From positions 1-64,000 of the forward strand of contig CAVQJU010000018.1 in NCBI GenBank assembly GCA_963712905.1: a DNA stretch of 64,000 bases, read 5' to 3'. The stretch comes from CAVQJU01 sp963712905 (GTDB taxonomy: Bacteria > Acidobacteriota > Vicinamibacteria > Vicinamibacterales > CAVVIG01). Below are positions 51,123 to 59,842 of the stretch, piece after piece. The translations under genes were made by a program, and so were the position numbers. The notes beneath the pieces are model-generated. The model saw nothing but the letters and a program-made list of their open reading frames with translations, made no database searches and was not told where the DNA came from. How positions within the stretch are numbered: the stretch's first letter is position 1; every line of letters begins with the position of its first letter.

Positions 51123-52424
51123 TCACTCGATCATCGCCTGCCAGACGGCGTTCTCGAAGTCGCGCTGCAACGGCCCGCTGGCGCCCTGCATCATGATAAT
51201 GGACACCATCTTCTCTTTCGGATCCATGTTCTGGTTGGTGCCGTACGCGCCCGCCCACCCGTACGTGCCGGGCGACACGCGCAGATCCGCAGCCACCGGG
51301 TCGAGGACAACCTGCACGCCGAGGGCAAAGCCCATCCCTCGCGCGGGGCGGCCGAACTGTCCGTTCACCATGTCGCCGGTATGGTTCGCCGTCATCAACT
51401 CGACGGTCCGCGGGCTGAGATACCGCTTGCCGTTCATCTGGCCGCCGTTGACGAGCATCTGGGCGAACTGCAGGTAGTCTTCCGCCGTGCTCATCAGCCC
51501 GCCCGAGGCGGAAAAATACGTTCCGCTGATCAACTGGTTGGCGTTCTGCGCCGGCACGAGGCCGTTGGGCGTCCGCTGGTAGACGGTCGCGAGACGCGCC
51601 GTCCGCTCCGGCGTCGGCGCAAACCCGGTGTCTTTCATCCCGAGCGGATCGAACAGCCGCTGCTTGAGGAACTGGTCGTAGGGCTGCCCCGACGCGATTT
51701 CGACGATGCGCGCGAGAACGTCGAAGCCGTACAGGCCGCTGTACCGCCACAGCGTGCCCGGCTGGAAATCGAGCGGCGTCTGGGCGAGCTTCGGAATGTA
51801 ATTGGCGAGCGTGTCGTTCGCGCCTCGGGGCGCGAGCTTCGCCTGTTCGGCGCCGCTGACGCCGCCGCTCATCAACCCCGACGTGTGCGTCAGCAGATCC
51901 TTGACCGTGATCTCGCGCGCGGCCGGGACGACATCGAATTCCGGCGGCGGCGCCGGCGGCCCGCCGCGGCCGAACGCCGGCATCTGGACGGGGTTGGTCG
52001 TGCCCTTCGCGACGGCGACCTTCATGTTCTTGATCTCGGGGATGAAGGCCGAGACGCGGTCGGTCAGGCGAACCTTGCCTTCCTCGAGCATCATCATCAC
52101 GGCGACAGCGGTGATGGGCTTCGACATCGACGCGAGCCGGAAGATCGAGTCCTTCATCATCGGCTTCTTCGACTCGATATCCGCCAGCCCCTGCGCGGCA
52201 AACTCCACTATTCTTCCGCGGCGTGCCACGAGGGTGACCGCGCCCGACACATCCTTCGCCTCGATGTGCCGCGCCACCGCCTCGTGCACGCGCTGCAGGC
52301 GCTCGGTGGAGAACCCCACGTCTTCGGCCTTCGAGACATTGGGGACCGAACCCGCGGTCCGCACCGACAGAGCCGTCGCGGCCAGCAGGGCAACCAGGAC
52401 ACCGAACAGGCGCAGTGCTCGCAT
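51123..52424 (-). CDS. Secreted serine hydrolase, beta-lactamase/EstB type
   Basis: This 433-residue protein has a signal peptide (LRLFGVLVALLAATALS). The class C beta-lactamase-related fold follows. The nucleophile motif is Ser99-Met-Ser-Lys102 in FRLASMSKPITAVAV. The second motif is in LWRYSGLYGFDVL (Tyr-Ser-Gly where Tyr-x-Asn is usual). HTSGLMSGG is another fixed point. It could be an esterase, D-aminopeptidase or penicillin-binding-like hydrolase rather than a true lactamase. GGAGG lies just before ATG 52424, and TAGAAT at 52450-52445 is a likely -10 box. Upstream are nonamer repeats. Confidence 0.88.
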   Translation of the reverse strand: MRALRLFGVLVALLAATALSVRTAGSVPNVSKAEDVGFSTERLQRVHEAVARHIEAKDVSGAVTLVARRGRIVEFAAQGLADIESKKPMMKDSIFRLASMSKPITAVAVMMMLEEGKVRLTDRVSAFIPEIKNMKVAVAKGTTNPVQMPAFGRGGPPAPPPEFDVVPAAREITVKDLLTHTSGLMSGGVSGAEQAKLAPRGANDTLANYIPKLAQTPLDFQPGTLWRYSGLYGFDVLARIVEIASGQPYDQFLKQRLFDPLGMKDTGFAPTPERTARLATVYQRTPNGLVPAQNANQLISGTYFSASGGLMSTAEDYLQFAQMLVNGGQMNGKRYLSPRTVELMTANHTGDMVNGQFGRPARGMGFALGVQVVLDPVAADLRVSPGTYGWAGAYGTNQNMDPKEKMVSIIMMQGASGPLQRDFENAVWQAMIE

Positions 52425-52444
52425 CAGTCCTCCAGACGGAGGGA

Positions 52445-52450
52445 ATTCTA
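52445..52450 (-). promoter_or_regulatory. Candidate -10 box for the serine hydrolase gene
   Basis: TAGAAT on the minus strand is 21 bases before the ATG, with GGAGG between. The 9-bp repeat array begins about 13 bases further upstream, where a -35 box would be expected. Confidence 0.4.
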
Positions 52451-52462
52451 TAACGGCGGACG

Positions 52463-52573
52463 GGGCTAGCAGGGCTGGCAGGGCTGGCGGGCCTGGCAGG
52501 GCGGGCTGGCGGGGCTGGCAAGCGCCACACGAGTCGGCTTTGCTCGCCCGACCCACCCGACCCACCCGACCTA
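52463..52573. repeat. Nonamer-period repeat arrays
   Basis: First part (52463-52520): units such as GGGCTAGCA, GGGCTGGCA and GGCCTGGCA with a 9-bp period. Second part (52547-52573): CCCGACCCA repeated three times and running to the TPR gene's stop codon. They fill nearly all the space between the serine hydrolase start and the TPR gene end. Confidence 0.7.
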
Positions 52574-54232
52574 TTTGACTGGCGTCGTCGGGACGGAGAC
52601 CAGGTCGTCTTCGATCCAGGGGGTCCGGCAGGGCTGCCCGCGCTCGTACAGGGCCAGATTGGCGGTCATGCGCTGCACGGTCGGGGTCAGGCCGGCTCTC
52701 TGGGCCGCGGCCATGACGTCGCGCTGGATGCCGATCGCCTGCGCGAAGTTTCCCTGTTCGGCCAGCGCCATCGCGATCGTCTCACCGAGCGACGTGCTCT
52801 TCTCGCCCGCATCGAACATCTGCTGGGCGATGGACAGGGCGCGCGCGCCGTCGCGGGCGCCCGCGTCCGGGCTCGTGGCCAGGAGCCGCGCCAGCGCGAT
52901 CTTCAGATCGGCGCGATCGCCGTAGAGCCGCACCGACTCGTCCAGCCAGTCGCGGGCCTCGCGATAGCGCCGCAACTGCACCAGCGCCATCGCGTACCCG
53001 AGGCGGGCGACATTCTGGCGCGGGTTGATCGCGATGGCGTCACGGTAATGAGACAACGACGCCTCGCCCCGCCCCGTGCGGCGCAGCACATCGGCGACCG
53101 CCATGTGAGCCTCGACGTAGTTCGGCTGGTATTGGACGGCGGCCAGCAGGTGCTGCACCGCGGGCTGCGTCTCGCCGGTCGAGGCCAGCAGCACACCCAG
53201 GCTGTAGTGCGCCTTGGACGTCGATTCGTCCAGGACACCGGCAGGCGCATGGCGCACGACCTCCTCGAATTGCTCCCGCGCCCCCTGGATGTCGCCGGTC
53301 AGATAGAGCGCCGTCCCGAGCTTGTGATGCAGCGACCGGCTGAGCTGCGTGTTCTCGTGCGACAGCTCGATGCCCTTGCGGAAGTACTGGGCCGCCGTGG
53401 GCCAGGCGCGCGCTTCGAATGCGCGAACGCCGCGCAGCTCGTACGAGAGCGCGCTCTCGAGGAGCAGATCGAGTTCCTGCTGGAGCGGATCGGGCACCGG
53501 CAGGTCGCGATTGCGCCACTGTCGAAGGTGCGGCTGCGCCTTGTCGAGCTGACCGAGACCGCGATACGCCGCCGCGAGCGGCGCGTGCAGGCTCTCGGCT
53601 TCGGGATCGATGGCCAGCGCGTCCTCGAGGTATTTCACCGCCTGTGCGTAATCGCGCTTGGCCACCGCCACGCGGCCGAGGCCGGCCAGGGCCGCGACGG
53701 TGCGAGGCGCGAGGCTGTTCGCTTTGACGAACAACGGCTCGGCCGCTTCCGGGCGGCCCTGATCGAGGTGCAGGCGGCCGAGCCAGATGAGCGTGGCCAG
53801 ATCGTCGGGGCGCAGGGCGAGCGCCTGCTTGTACGCCGCCTCGGCCTTGTCGGTCTCGCCGCGGCTCTTGTAGAGGCCGGCGAGGTAGTACGGCCAGCGG
53901 ACCTCATCGGGCGCGAGTTTCTGCGCGTTGAGGTAACAGGGCTCTGCCACGTCGTAGAACTCGGCGGCCTGCAGCACCATCCCGTACTGGCCAAACGCGG
54001 ACGCCAGTTCCGGCGCGTCCGCCCGGTCCGACAAGGCGCGCGTCAGCGCTTCGTAGCGGCCCCGCACCTGCGCCTGAACGCCGGCATCGACGCGCGACAG
54101 GTCCGGCAGCGGCGCGGCCAGCAGGTTGCGGCCGGCCCACCCGCGGCATCCGGCCGCCGCAGTGGCAACGACAACGACAAGACAGGACAGCGCGATAAGC
54201 CGAACAGGACGAACGGGGCGCCGGGGCATCAT
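52571..54232 (-). CDS. TPR-repeat lipoprotein coupled to an ASPIC lipoprotein
   Basis: This 553-residue protein has a lipoprotein signal (VVVVATAAAGC, Cys29). Roughly twelve TPR units follow, for example AEAAYKQALALRPDDLATLIW, AVKYLEDALAIDPEAES and ASLSHYRDAIAINPRQNVA, an array that should form a superhelix for binding proteins. The last 30 residues (CRTPWIEDDLVSVPTTPVK) are not TPR. Its ATG 54232 overlaps the stop of the upstream ASPIC gene (ATGA at 54229-54232), so synthesis of the two is coupled. The matching pair on the other strand (56151-59833) has the reverse gene order. Its partner is probably the ASPIC propeller. Confidence 0.86.
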   Translation of the reverse strand: MMPRRPVRPVRLIALSCLVVVVATAAAGCRGWAGRNLLAAPLPDLSRVDAGVQAQVRGRYEALTRALSDRADAPELASAFGQYGMVLQAAEFYDVAEPCYLNAQKLAPDEVRWPYYLAGLYKSRGETDKAEAAYKQALALRPDDLATLIWLGRLHLDQGRPEAAEPLFVKANSLAPRTVAALAGLGRVAVAKRDYAQAVKYLEDALAIDPEAESLHAPLAAAYRGLGQLDKAQPHLRQWRNRDLPVPDPLQQELDLLLESALSYELRGVRAFEARAWPTAAQYFRKGIELSHENTQLSRSLHHKLGTALYLTGDIQGAREQFEEVVRHAPAGVLDESTSKAHYSLGVLLASTGETQPAVQHLLAAVQYQPNYVEAHMAVADVLRRTGRGEASLSHYRDAIAINPRQNVARLGYAMALVQLRRYREARDWLDESVRLYGDRADLKIALARLLATSPDAGARDGARALSIAQQMFDAGEKSTSLGETIAMALAEQGNFAQAIGIQRDVMAAAQRAGLTPTVQRMTANLALYERGQPCRTPWIEDDLVSVPTTPVK

Positions 54233-56049
54233 TTGCCGGTGCCTTCTTCGAGCGTCACGTAGCGATCGATGTCCACACTGGAAAATTCTTCGAGCCGCCC
54301 GTCGGGCCAGGTGACCTTCACGCGAGGCGTCTCGGCCGATCCGCCGAGCCCGACGAGGATGCGCGGATCGTTGGCCGAGGCGTAGCTGCCGTCAGCCCGC
54401 GCCCTCCGCCAGAGGGCCGGTGTGTGGGTACGCACGATCTGAACCCGCGCGCCGAGCTGATCTCGTAGGGCGACCCTTTCATCCTTCGACGGGCTCGGGA
54501 TGGCCTGAGCTTGTCGAAGGCCAGGGTCGCCGGTGCGGCGGGCCTGAAAGGCCCGCCCTACGAGCCGCAGCCCGAGCCAGTGGTTGCGATTCGGTTCGCC
54601 GTTCACGAGCACACGCAGTTTCCCGTTGGTGTTGCCGACAACGATGTCGGTGTCGCCGTCGTTGTCGATGTCGCCGAAGGCCGCGCCGCGGCCCACGTCC
54701 GCGATCTTGAACACCGAGCCGGCGCGGCTCGAGACGTCCTCGAAGCGGCCAGTGCCGAGATTCCTGTAAAGCTGCGGCGTCATCTTGAGCGGGAACGGAT
54801 CGTTCGCTCTCGCGAGGGCCTCGATGGTGGCGACGCTGCCGTTGGCGACGAACAGATCCAGCCAGCCGTCGCGATCGAAATCCAGCCAGCCGGCGCCGAA
54901 CCCGGTTTTCGCGAGGCTGGGCGGGCCGAGGCCGGCGGCGGCGCGCCGGTCCTCGAAGTTGCCCGCGCCGTCGTTGAGGTACAGCACGTTCATCTGGTCG
55001 AGCCAGTTCGTGATGAACAGGTCTTCGTCGCCGTCGTTGTCGAAGTCGCCCGCGTCCACGCCCATGCTCGCTTCGGCCTGTCCGGTACCGCTCACGGCGG
55101 CGCCGGCGAGGAACGCTGTGTCCTTGAACGTGCCGTTGTGCTGGTTGATCCAGAGCTGGTTGGGCTGACCGTCGTTGGCGACGTAGAGATCGATCCACCC
55201 GTCGTTGTTGAAGTCCGCGGTGGCGGAACCAAGCGCCGGGCCGTACGCGCCGTTCACGAACGCCTTCGACGTCACGTCCTCGAACGTGCCGTTACCCCGG
55301 TTGTGGTACAGGTGGCTCGGCTGCGCGCGATAGCTGTTCGGCGGGCAGTAGTCGCGCCGGCCCGTGACGCTGAGGCACTGGATGTCGCCGGCGAGGCTGT
55401 AGATCAGGTAATTGCCGACGAACAGGTCGAGCGAGCCGTCGCGGTCGTAGTCGAAGAACGTGGCCGAGACGCCCCAGCCGCCCGGGTCGCCGGCGCCGGC
55501 GGCCTTCGTCACGTCGGTAAACGTGCCGTCACCGTTGTTGCGGAGGAGCACGGCGCCCGAGAGCCCCGTGCGATACAGGTCCACGAACCCGTCGTTGTTG
55601 AAGTCGCCGGCCGCGATGCCCATGCCGTAGGACCGCAGGCCGATCCCGCTCTGAGTGGTGACGTCCGTGAACCGGATCGTGTGCGTGCCGTCGGGGTTCG
55701 CGACGGTATCGTTCCGGAAGAGTCTGTCGTTGTCTCCACGGCCTCCGCCTGCGGCGGCGGCCGGGCTGCCCTCGGAAGGACCGTTGGTTCCCAGCAAGTG
55801 CCCCTGCGTGACGTAGACGTCGAGGTCGCCGTCGTTGTCGTAGTCGAAGAGGCCGACGCCCGGCGCCATGATCTCCGGGTAATAGAAGCGGCCCGACATG
55901 CCGTTGACGTGCGTGAAGTCGAGGCCGGCCGCCTGGGCGACGTCCGCAAACCACTCCGTGGCCGGGGCCGATGCCGTGTTCTTCGGAGATGCCGCGCAAC
56001 CGGCGAGCCCAAGCAGAAGCATCAGAACCCCGAACCACCGAATCGGCAT
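54229..56049 (-). CDS. CRTAC1/ASPIC-UnbV FG-GAP repeat lipoprotein
   Basis: This 606-residue protein has a lipoprotein signal LLLGLAGC (Cys18). FG-GAP blades follow with calcium loops (FDYDNDGDLDVYV, FNNDGFVDLY, FDNDGDEDLFITN). The C-terminal ASPIC domain is RADGSYASANDPRILVGLG, VTWPDGRLEEFS. It is the closest relative of the 14148 protein. Between propeller and ASPIC domain, palindromes at 54483-54557 are translated as AFQARRTGDPGL and onward, lengthening the linker by about 30 residues. ATG 56049 is preceded by TACAAT only eight bases upstream, so the mRNA may be nearly leaderless. Coupled to the TPR gene. Confidence 0.92.
   Translation of the reverse strand: MPIRWFGVLMLLLGLAGCAASPKNTASAPATEWFADVAQAAGLDFTHVNGMSGRFYYPEIMAPGVGLFDYDNDGDLDVYVTQGHLLGTNGPSEGSPAAAAGGGRGDNDRLFRNDTVANPDGTHTIRFTDVTTQSGIGLRSYGMGIAAGDFNNDGFVDLYRTGLSGAVLLRNNGDGTFTDVTKAAGAGDPGGWGVSATFFDYDRDGSLDLFVGNYLIYSLAGDIQCLSVTGRRDYCPPNSYRAQPSHLYHNRGNGTFEDVTSKAFVNGAYGPALGSATADFNNDGWIDLYVANDGQPNQLWINQHNGTFKDTAFLAGAAVSGTGQAEASMGVDAGDFDNDGDEDLFITNWLDQMNVLYLNDGAGNFEDRRAAAGLGPPSLAKTGFGAGWLDFDRDGWLDLFVANGSVATIEALARANDPFPLKMTPQLYRNLGTGRFEDVSSRAGSVFKIADVGRGAAFGDIDNDGDTDIVVGNTNGKLRVLVNGEPNRNHWLGLRLVGRAFQARRTGDPGLRQAQAIPSPSKDERVALRDQLGARVQIVRTHTPALWRRARADGSYASANDPRILVGLGGSAETPRVKVTWPDGRLEEFSSVDIDRYVTLEEGTGK
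54483..54557. repeat. Two palindromic elements inside a coding region
   Basis: Element 1 (54483-54520) is a CCTTCGAC..GTCGAAGG dyad related to 15680-15719. Element 2 (54537-54557) is a perfect 9-bp stem GGCGGGCCT with a GAA loop, of the REP-like class seen at 39157 and 51096. Both are read through in frame in the ASPIC gene. Confidence 0.75.
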
Positions 56050-56057
56050 GAGTGCCA

Positions 56058-56139
56058 ATTGTAGCGGGGCTGACTGCTGACTGCCGACTGCCGACTGCCG
56101 ACCGCCGACTGCCGACTGCCCGACTGCCCGACTTATAAT
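56058..56139. promoter_or_regulatory. Divergent promoter region filled by a heptad array
   Basis: A minus-strand TACAAT (56063-56058) lies 8 bases before ATG 56049 and a plus-strand TATAAT (56134-56139) lies 11 bases before ATG 56151. Between them (56071-56134) are about nine units of TGACTGC/CGACTGC with a 7-bp period, two carrying an extra C. There is no ordinary -35 sequence on either side, so the array takes its place. Both transcripts would have almost no leader. Confidence 0.55.
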
Positions 56140-56150
56140 CGACTCGACTC

Positions 56151-58121
56151 ATGAACATGCCGTGGCCGTGGCGTCTCGTCGCCGGCCTGCTGTCCATCCT
56201 GGTGACCCTTCCGGCATCAGCCTCCGGCCAGGTTGCCGATCCGAAGACAGGTTTTGCCGAGGCGGTGGCCCAGTTCGGCTTCGCGCTCGAGGGCACGTAC
56301 GGCGATGAAGGTCCGCGCGTGCTGGCGAGCCTCGACGCCCTCGGCCGCGGGCTCGCCCGCTGGGACGACACGATCCGCGGCTACGAGCGGGCGATGGAAG
56401 CGGAGACGAAGAACGCCGAGCCCGGGGCCGCAGCGGTCGCCCACCTGGCACTTGGGGGCCTGTACCTCGATCGCCACCGCGTCTCCGACGCCCTGCGCGA
56501 GTTCGGCGCGGCGACCCGGCTCGACCCGAAGCGCGCCGACGCCTTCACGCTGCTCGGCATCGCGAGCAGCCCGCCGTTTCCAGCCAACGCCGCCGCGGCA
56601 GTTGCCGCGTTTCAGAAGGCATCGGCGCTCGACCCGGCGGACGTGGTGACCGAGTACCTGCTCGCCCGCCAATTGTCCCGCGCAGGCAAGGCGGAAGAGG
56701 CTGCCCGGTCGTGGCGGCGGGTGGCCGACAACTTCCGGCGCCGGCTGGACGAGCGCACGGTTGCGACGGGCGCGCCGTTCATGAGCTTCGGCATCGTCGC
56801 CGAACGTTCAGGCGTCGAGCCGTTCTTTCCGCCCGCGATCTACGCCGAGGGGTTCGCGCTGCTGGCGCGGGGCGAGTACGCCGCGGCGCTCACCTCCCTC
56901 CGGTCGTCGTCGTCACGCGATCCGCTGGTGGCGGACGAAGCCAATCGCTACGGGATGCGGAGAGCCGCCGACGCGTTTCGCGACGGCGCAATCGACACGG
57001 CGATCGGACAGCTCCAGGCGGCCATCGAGCTCGCTCCCGAGCGAGCGGAACCGCATCGGATCCTCGGGCTGGTCTGGGCCGCGGCGGAACAATACGACCG
57101 CAGCGCCGACGAGCTGAAGACCGCCGTGAAGCTGAGCCCGGGCGACGAGCGCGCGCGCCTCGCACTGGCCGACGTCCTCGTTCGCGCGGGACGCGCCGAC
57201 GCCGCCGAGGAAGCGCTGCGCGAAACGATCGCACGGCTTCCCGCGTCGGGACGCGCGCACTACACGCTGGCGCGGCTGCAGCAGCGGAAGGGCGACCAGA
57301 TCGAGGCGCTCAAGTCGTTCCAGGCGTGCCTGCCGTTCAACCCGCTCGTCGGGTTGAACGGCATCTACCAGTCGATGGGCGCCATCGCCGCCGCGCGCCA
57401 GAACTTCGACGTGGCGATCGACGCCTACAGCAAACGCGTGGACGCCCACCCGAACGACGCCGCCGCGCACCAGGATCTCGGCGACACCTACGCGCGGCTC
57501 AGCCGGTCGGACGAGGCGCTCGCCGAGTTCGCGGTGGCGCTGACGATCGACGCCAACCGCGCGCCTGCCTACGCCAGCCTCGCCCAGCTTTACCTGCGGC
57601 AGGGGCAGTACGACGACGCCGTGAGTGCCGCGAACCGCGCGATGGCCCTGGATGCATCGCAGCCCGAAACGCACTACGCGCTGGGCACGGCCCTGATGCG
57701 TCTCGGGAAAGCGGAGGAAGGCGAAAAGGAGCTCAAGGAGTTCGAGCGGCTGCAGCAGAAGGCCGCCGCCGATCGCGCGCGCGATCTCGAACTCGGCCGC
57801 ATCAGGCGCGAGGCTCAACTCAGCTCGAGCAACGGCGACCACGAGAAGGCGGCCTCGCTGCTGCGCCGCGCCCTGGAGCTGGCACCGGACGATCCGATCG
57901 CGCACCTCAACCTCGGCATGGCCCTGATGCTCGCCGGCAAACCAGCCGAAGCCATCGAGCGCTACACCGCCGCGGTGACGCTCAAGGCGCCCTCCGACGT
58001 CCACCTGCGCATGGCCGAAGCCTATGAGGCCCTGGGGCGCGCCGACGACAGCCGCCGCGAGATGGAGATGTACGAGCAGCTGACGCAGGAGCGCCTGCAG
58101 CGGACGGGCGCTCCGAGGTGA
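56151..58121 (+). CDS. Secreted TPR-repeat protein coupled to an ASPIC protein
   Basis: This 656-residue protein has a signal peptide (RLVAGLLSILVTLPASASGQ) with no lipobox. At least fourteen TPR units follow, for example AVAAFQKASALDPADVVTEY, AIGQLQAAIELAPERAEPH, AVSAANRAMALDASQPETHY and ASLLRRALELAPDDPIAHL. It should be a long periplasmic protein-binding superhelix. It ends with GTGA (58118-58121) overlapping the start of the ASPIC gene. The gene order TPR-ASPIC is opposite to the lipoprotein pair on the other strand. The start is ATG 56151 or 56157. Confidence 0.88.
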   Translation: MNMPWPWRLVAGLLSILVTLPASASGQVADPKTGFAEAVAQFGFALEGTYGDEGPRVLASLDALGRGLARWDDTIRGYERAMEAETKNAEPGAAAVAHLALGGLYLDRHRVSDALREFGAATRLDPKRADAFTLLGIASSPPFPANAAAAVAAFQKASALDPADVVTEYLLARQLSRAGKAEEAARSWRRVADNFRRRLDERTVATGAPFMSFGIVAERSGVEPFFPPAIYAEGFALLARGEYAAALTSLRSSSSRDPLVADEANRYGMRRAADAFRDGAIDTAIGQLQAAIELAPERAEPHRILGLVWAAAEQYDRSADELKTAVKLSPGDERARLALADVLVRAGRADAAEEALRETIARLPASGRAHYTLARLQQRKGDQIEALKSFQACLPFNPLVGLNGIYQSMGAIAAARQNFDVAIDAYSKRVDAHPNDAAAHQDLGDTYARLSRSDEALAEFAVALTIDANRAPAYASLAQLYLRQGQYDDAVSAANRAMALDASQPETHYALGTALMRLGKAEEGEKELKEFERLQQKAAADRARDLELGRIRREAQLSSSNGDHEKAASLLRRALELAPDDPIAHLNLGMALMLAGKPAEAIERYTAAVTLKAPSDVHLRMAEAYEALGRADDSRREMEMYEQLTQERLQRTGAPR

Positions 58122-59833
58122 CAGGGAACGTCCGCCCCGCGGTCGCGACCGCGTTTGCCCTGGGCGCAGTCCTCGCGCTGTTCACGCTCGTGCCATCCGC
58201 GCAGCCGCAGCCGGCCGCCGGCTTCGTCAACATCGCGCCGCGCGCCGGCATCGACTTCCGTCACGTCAACGGCGCCAGCGCCGCCCGCCACCTTCCGGAA
58301 ATCATGAGCGGCGGCGGCCTGTTCTTCGATTACGACGGCGACGGCTGGCAGGACGTCTTTCTGGTGGACGGCGGGTCGCTGGTCGATCCGGCGACGGCGG
58401 GGCGTGCGCGTCACCGGCTCTTCCGGAATCGCGGCAACGGCACCTTCGAAGACGCCACGCCGCGGTCCGGCATCGCGCACACCCAGTACGGCATGGGCGC
58501 CTGCGCGGCCGATTACGACAACGACGGCTTCCCCGATCTGTATGTGACCAACGTCGGGCCCAACACCCTGTATCACAACAACTCCGGTAAGGCGTTCGCG
58601 GACGTCACACGGGCGGCCGGTGTCGGCTCGAGCTCGTTCGGCGCCAGCTGCGCCTTCGCGGACGTCGATCGCGACGGCTACGTTGACCTCTTCGTCACGA
58701 ACTACGTGGACGCCCGGCTCGACAACAACGTGTTCTGCGGCGACGCGGGCGCGAAGCTGCGCGTGTATTGCCACCCGCTCAATTTCTCGCCGCTGGCGTC
58801 GGTCCTCTATCACAACAACGGCAACGGCACCTTCACCGACGTCAGCCAGAAGTCCGGGATCGGCAGCCACCGCGGCAACGGCCTCGGTGTCGTCGCCGGG
58901 GACTACGACGATGACGGGTGGCCGGATATCTTCGTGGCCAACGACACGACGCCGAATTTTCTGTACCACAACGAAGGCAGCGGCGTGTTCAAGGAAACGG
59001 CGCTGACGGCCGGCGTCAGCGTGGCGGCCGACGGCCGTCCCCGCGCCGGGATGGGTACCGATTTCGGCGACTACGACAACGACGGCCGCCTCGATCTCTT
59101 CGTAACCAACCACGAGCTCGAGACGCACACGCTCTTCCGGAACCTCGGCCGGGGCCTGTTCGCCGAGACGACGACCGAGAGCGGCGTCGGCGTCGAGACG
59201 CTTCCGTACGTCGGCTTCGGCGCTCAATTCTTCGACTACGACAACGACGGCGATCTCGACCTCGGCGTCGTGAACGGGCACGTCATGAACGACTCGGGGC
59301 ACTTCAGGCCCGGCTCGAAGGAAGCGCAGCGGAAATTGCTCTTCCGCAACGACGGCGGCGGCCGCGGCTTCTTCAAAGAAGTAGGCCGGACGTCAGGACC
59401 CGGCTTCGTGCCCGAAGCGGTCGGCCGCACGCTCGTCGCCGGCGACGTCGACAACGACGGCGCCCTCGACCTGCTCGTGACGAACAACGGCGGGTCCGCC
59501 GAGCTGCTGCGAAACGGCGGCGCGGCCGGCAGCAACGCGGTCCTGTTGGCACTGGTCGGCACGAAGAGCAACCGCGGCGCCATCGGCGCCCGCGTGCGCC
59601 TCACGACGGCTGGCGGCTCGACGCAAGTCAGGGAGATCAAGGCCGGATCGAGCTATCTCGGCGAGAGCGACCTGCGGGTGCATTTCGGCCTGGGCCGGGC
59701 AGCCACCATCGCGCGCATCGATATCCGCTGGCCATCGGGCGCGACCGAAACGATTCAGAACGTATCGGCCAATGCCATTGTCACGATCACCGAAGGCAAG
59801 GGCGTGACGACACAGACTCGGTTCCTGAAGTAG
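58118..59833 (+). CDS. CRTAC1/ASPIC-UnbV FG-GAP repeat protein
   Basis: This 571-residue protein has a signal peptide (ALGAVLALFTLVPSAQPQ), not a lipobox. It has FG-GAP blades with calcium loops (FDYDGDGWQDVFLVD, YDNDGFPDLYVTN, DYDNDGRLDLFVTN) and an ASPIC domain (VREIKAGSSYLGESDLRVHFGLG, IRWPSGATETI). It lacks the palindrome-derived linker found in the two lipoprotein paralogues; LVGTKSNRGAIGARV joins the domains directly. GTG 58118 overlaps the TPR stop. A protein with the same domain layout lies convergent at 59843. Confidence 0.93.
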   Translation: MTGNVRPAVATAFALGAVLALFTLVPSAQPQPAAGFVNIAPRAGIDFRHVNGASAARHLPEIMSGGGLFFDYDGDGWQDVFLVDGGSLVDPATAGRARHRLFRNRGNGTFEDATPRSGIAHTQYGMGACAADYDNDGFPDLYVTNVGPNTLYHNNSGKAFADVTRAAGVGSSSFGASCAFADVDRDGYVDLFVTNYVDARLDNNVFCGDAGAKLRVYCHPLNFSPLASVLYHNNGNGTFTDVSQKSGIGSHRGNGLGVVAGDYDDDGWPDIFVANDTTPNFLYHNEGSGVFKETALTAGVSVAADGRPRAGMGTDFGDYDNDGRLDLFVTNHELETHTLFRNLGRGLFAETTTESGVGVETLPYVGFGAQFFDYDNDGDLDLGVVNGHVMNDSGHFRPGSKEAQRKLLFRNDGGGRGFFKEVGRTSGPGFVPEAVGRTLVAGDVDNDGALDLLVTNNGGSAELLRNGGAAGSNAVLLALVGTKSNRGAIGARVRLTTAGGSTQVREIKAGSSYLGESDLRVHFGLGRAATIARIDIRWPSGATETIQNVSANAIVTITEGKGVTTQTRFLK

Positions 59834-59842
59834 TGCAGGCCT

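Noticed and set aside
52463..52573. Possible origin or centromere-like iterons
   Set aside because: Repeats lie in a gene gap, are GC-rich, drift in sequence and have no DnaA boxes or par genes near.
58022..59302. Long minus-strand frame opposite the ASPIC gene, rich in V, E and A
   Set aside because: It mirrors the Asp-rich FG-GAP loops of the plus-strand gene and similar shadows appear opposite every ASPIC gene here.
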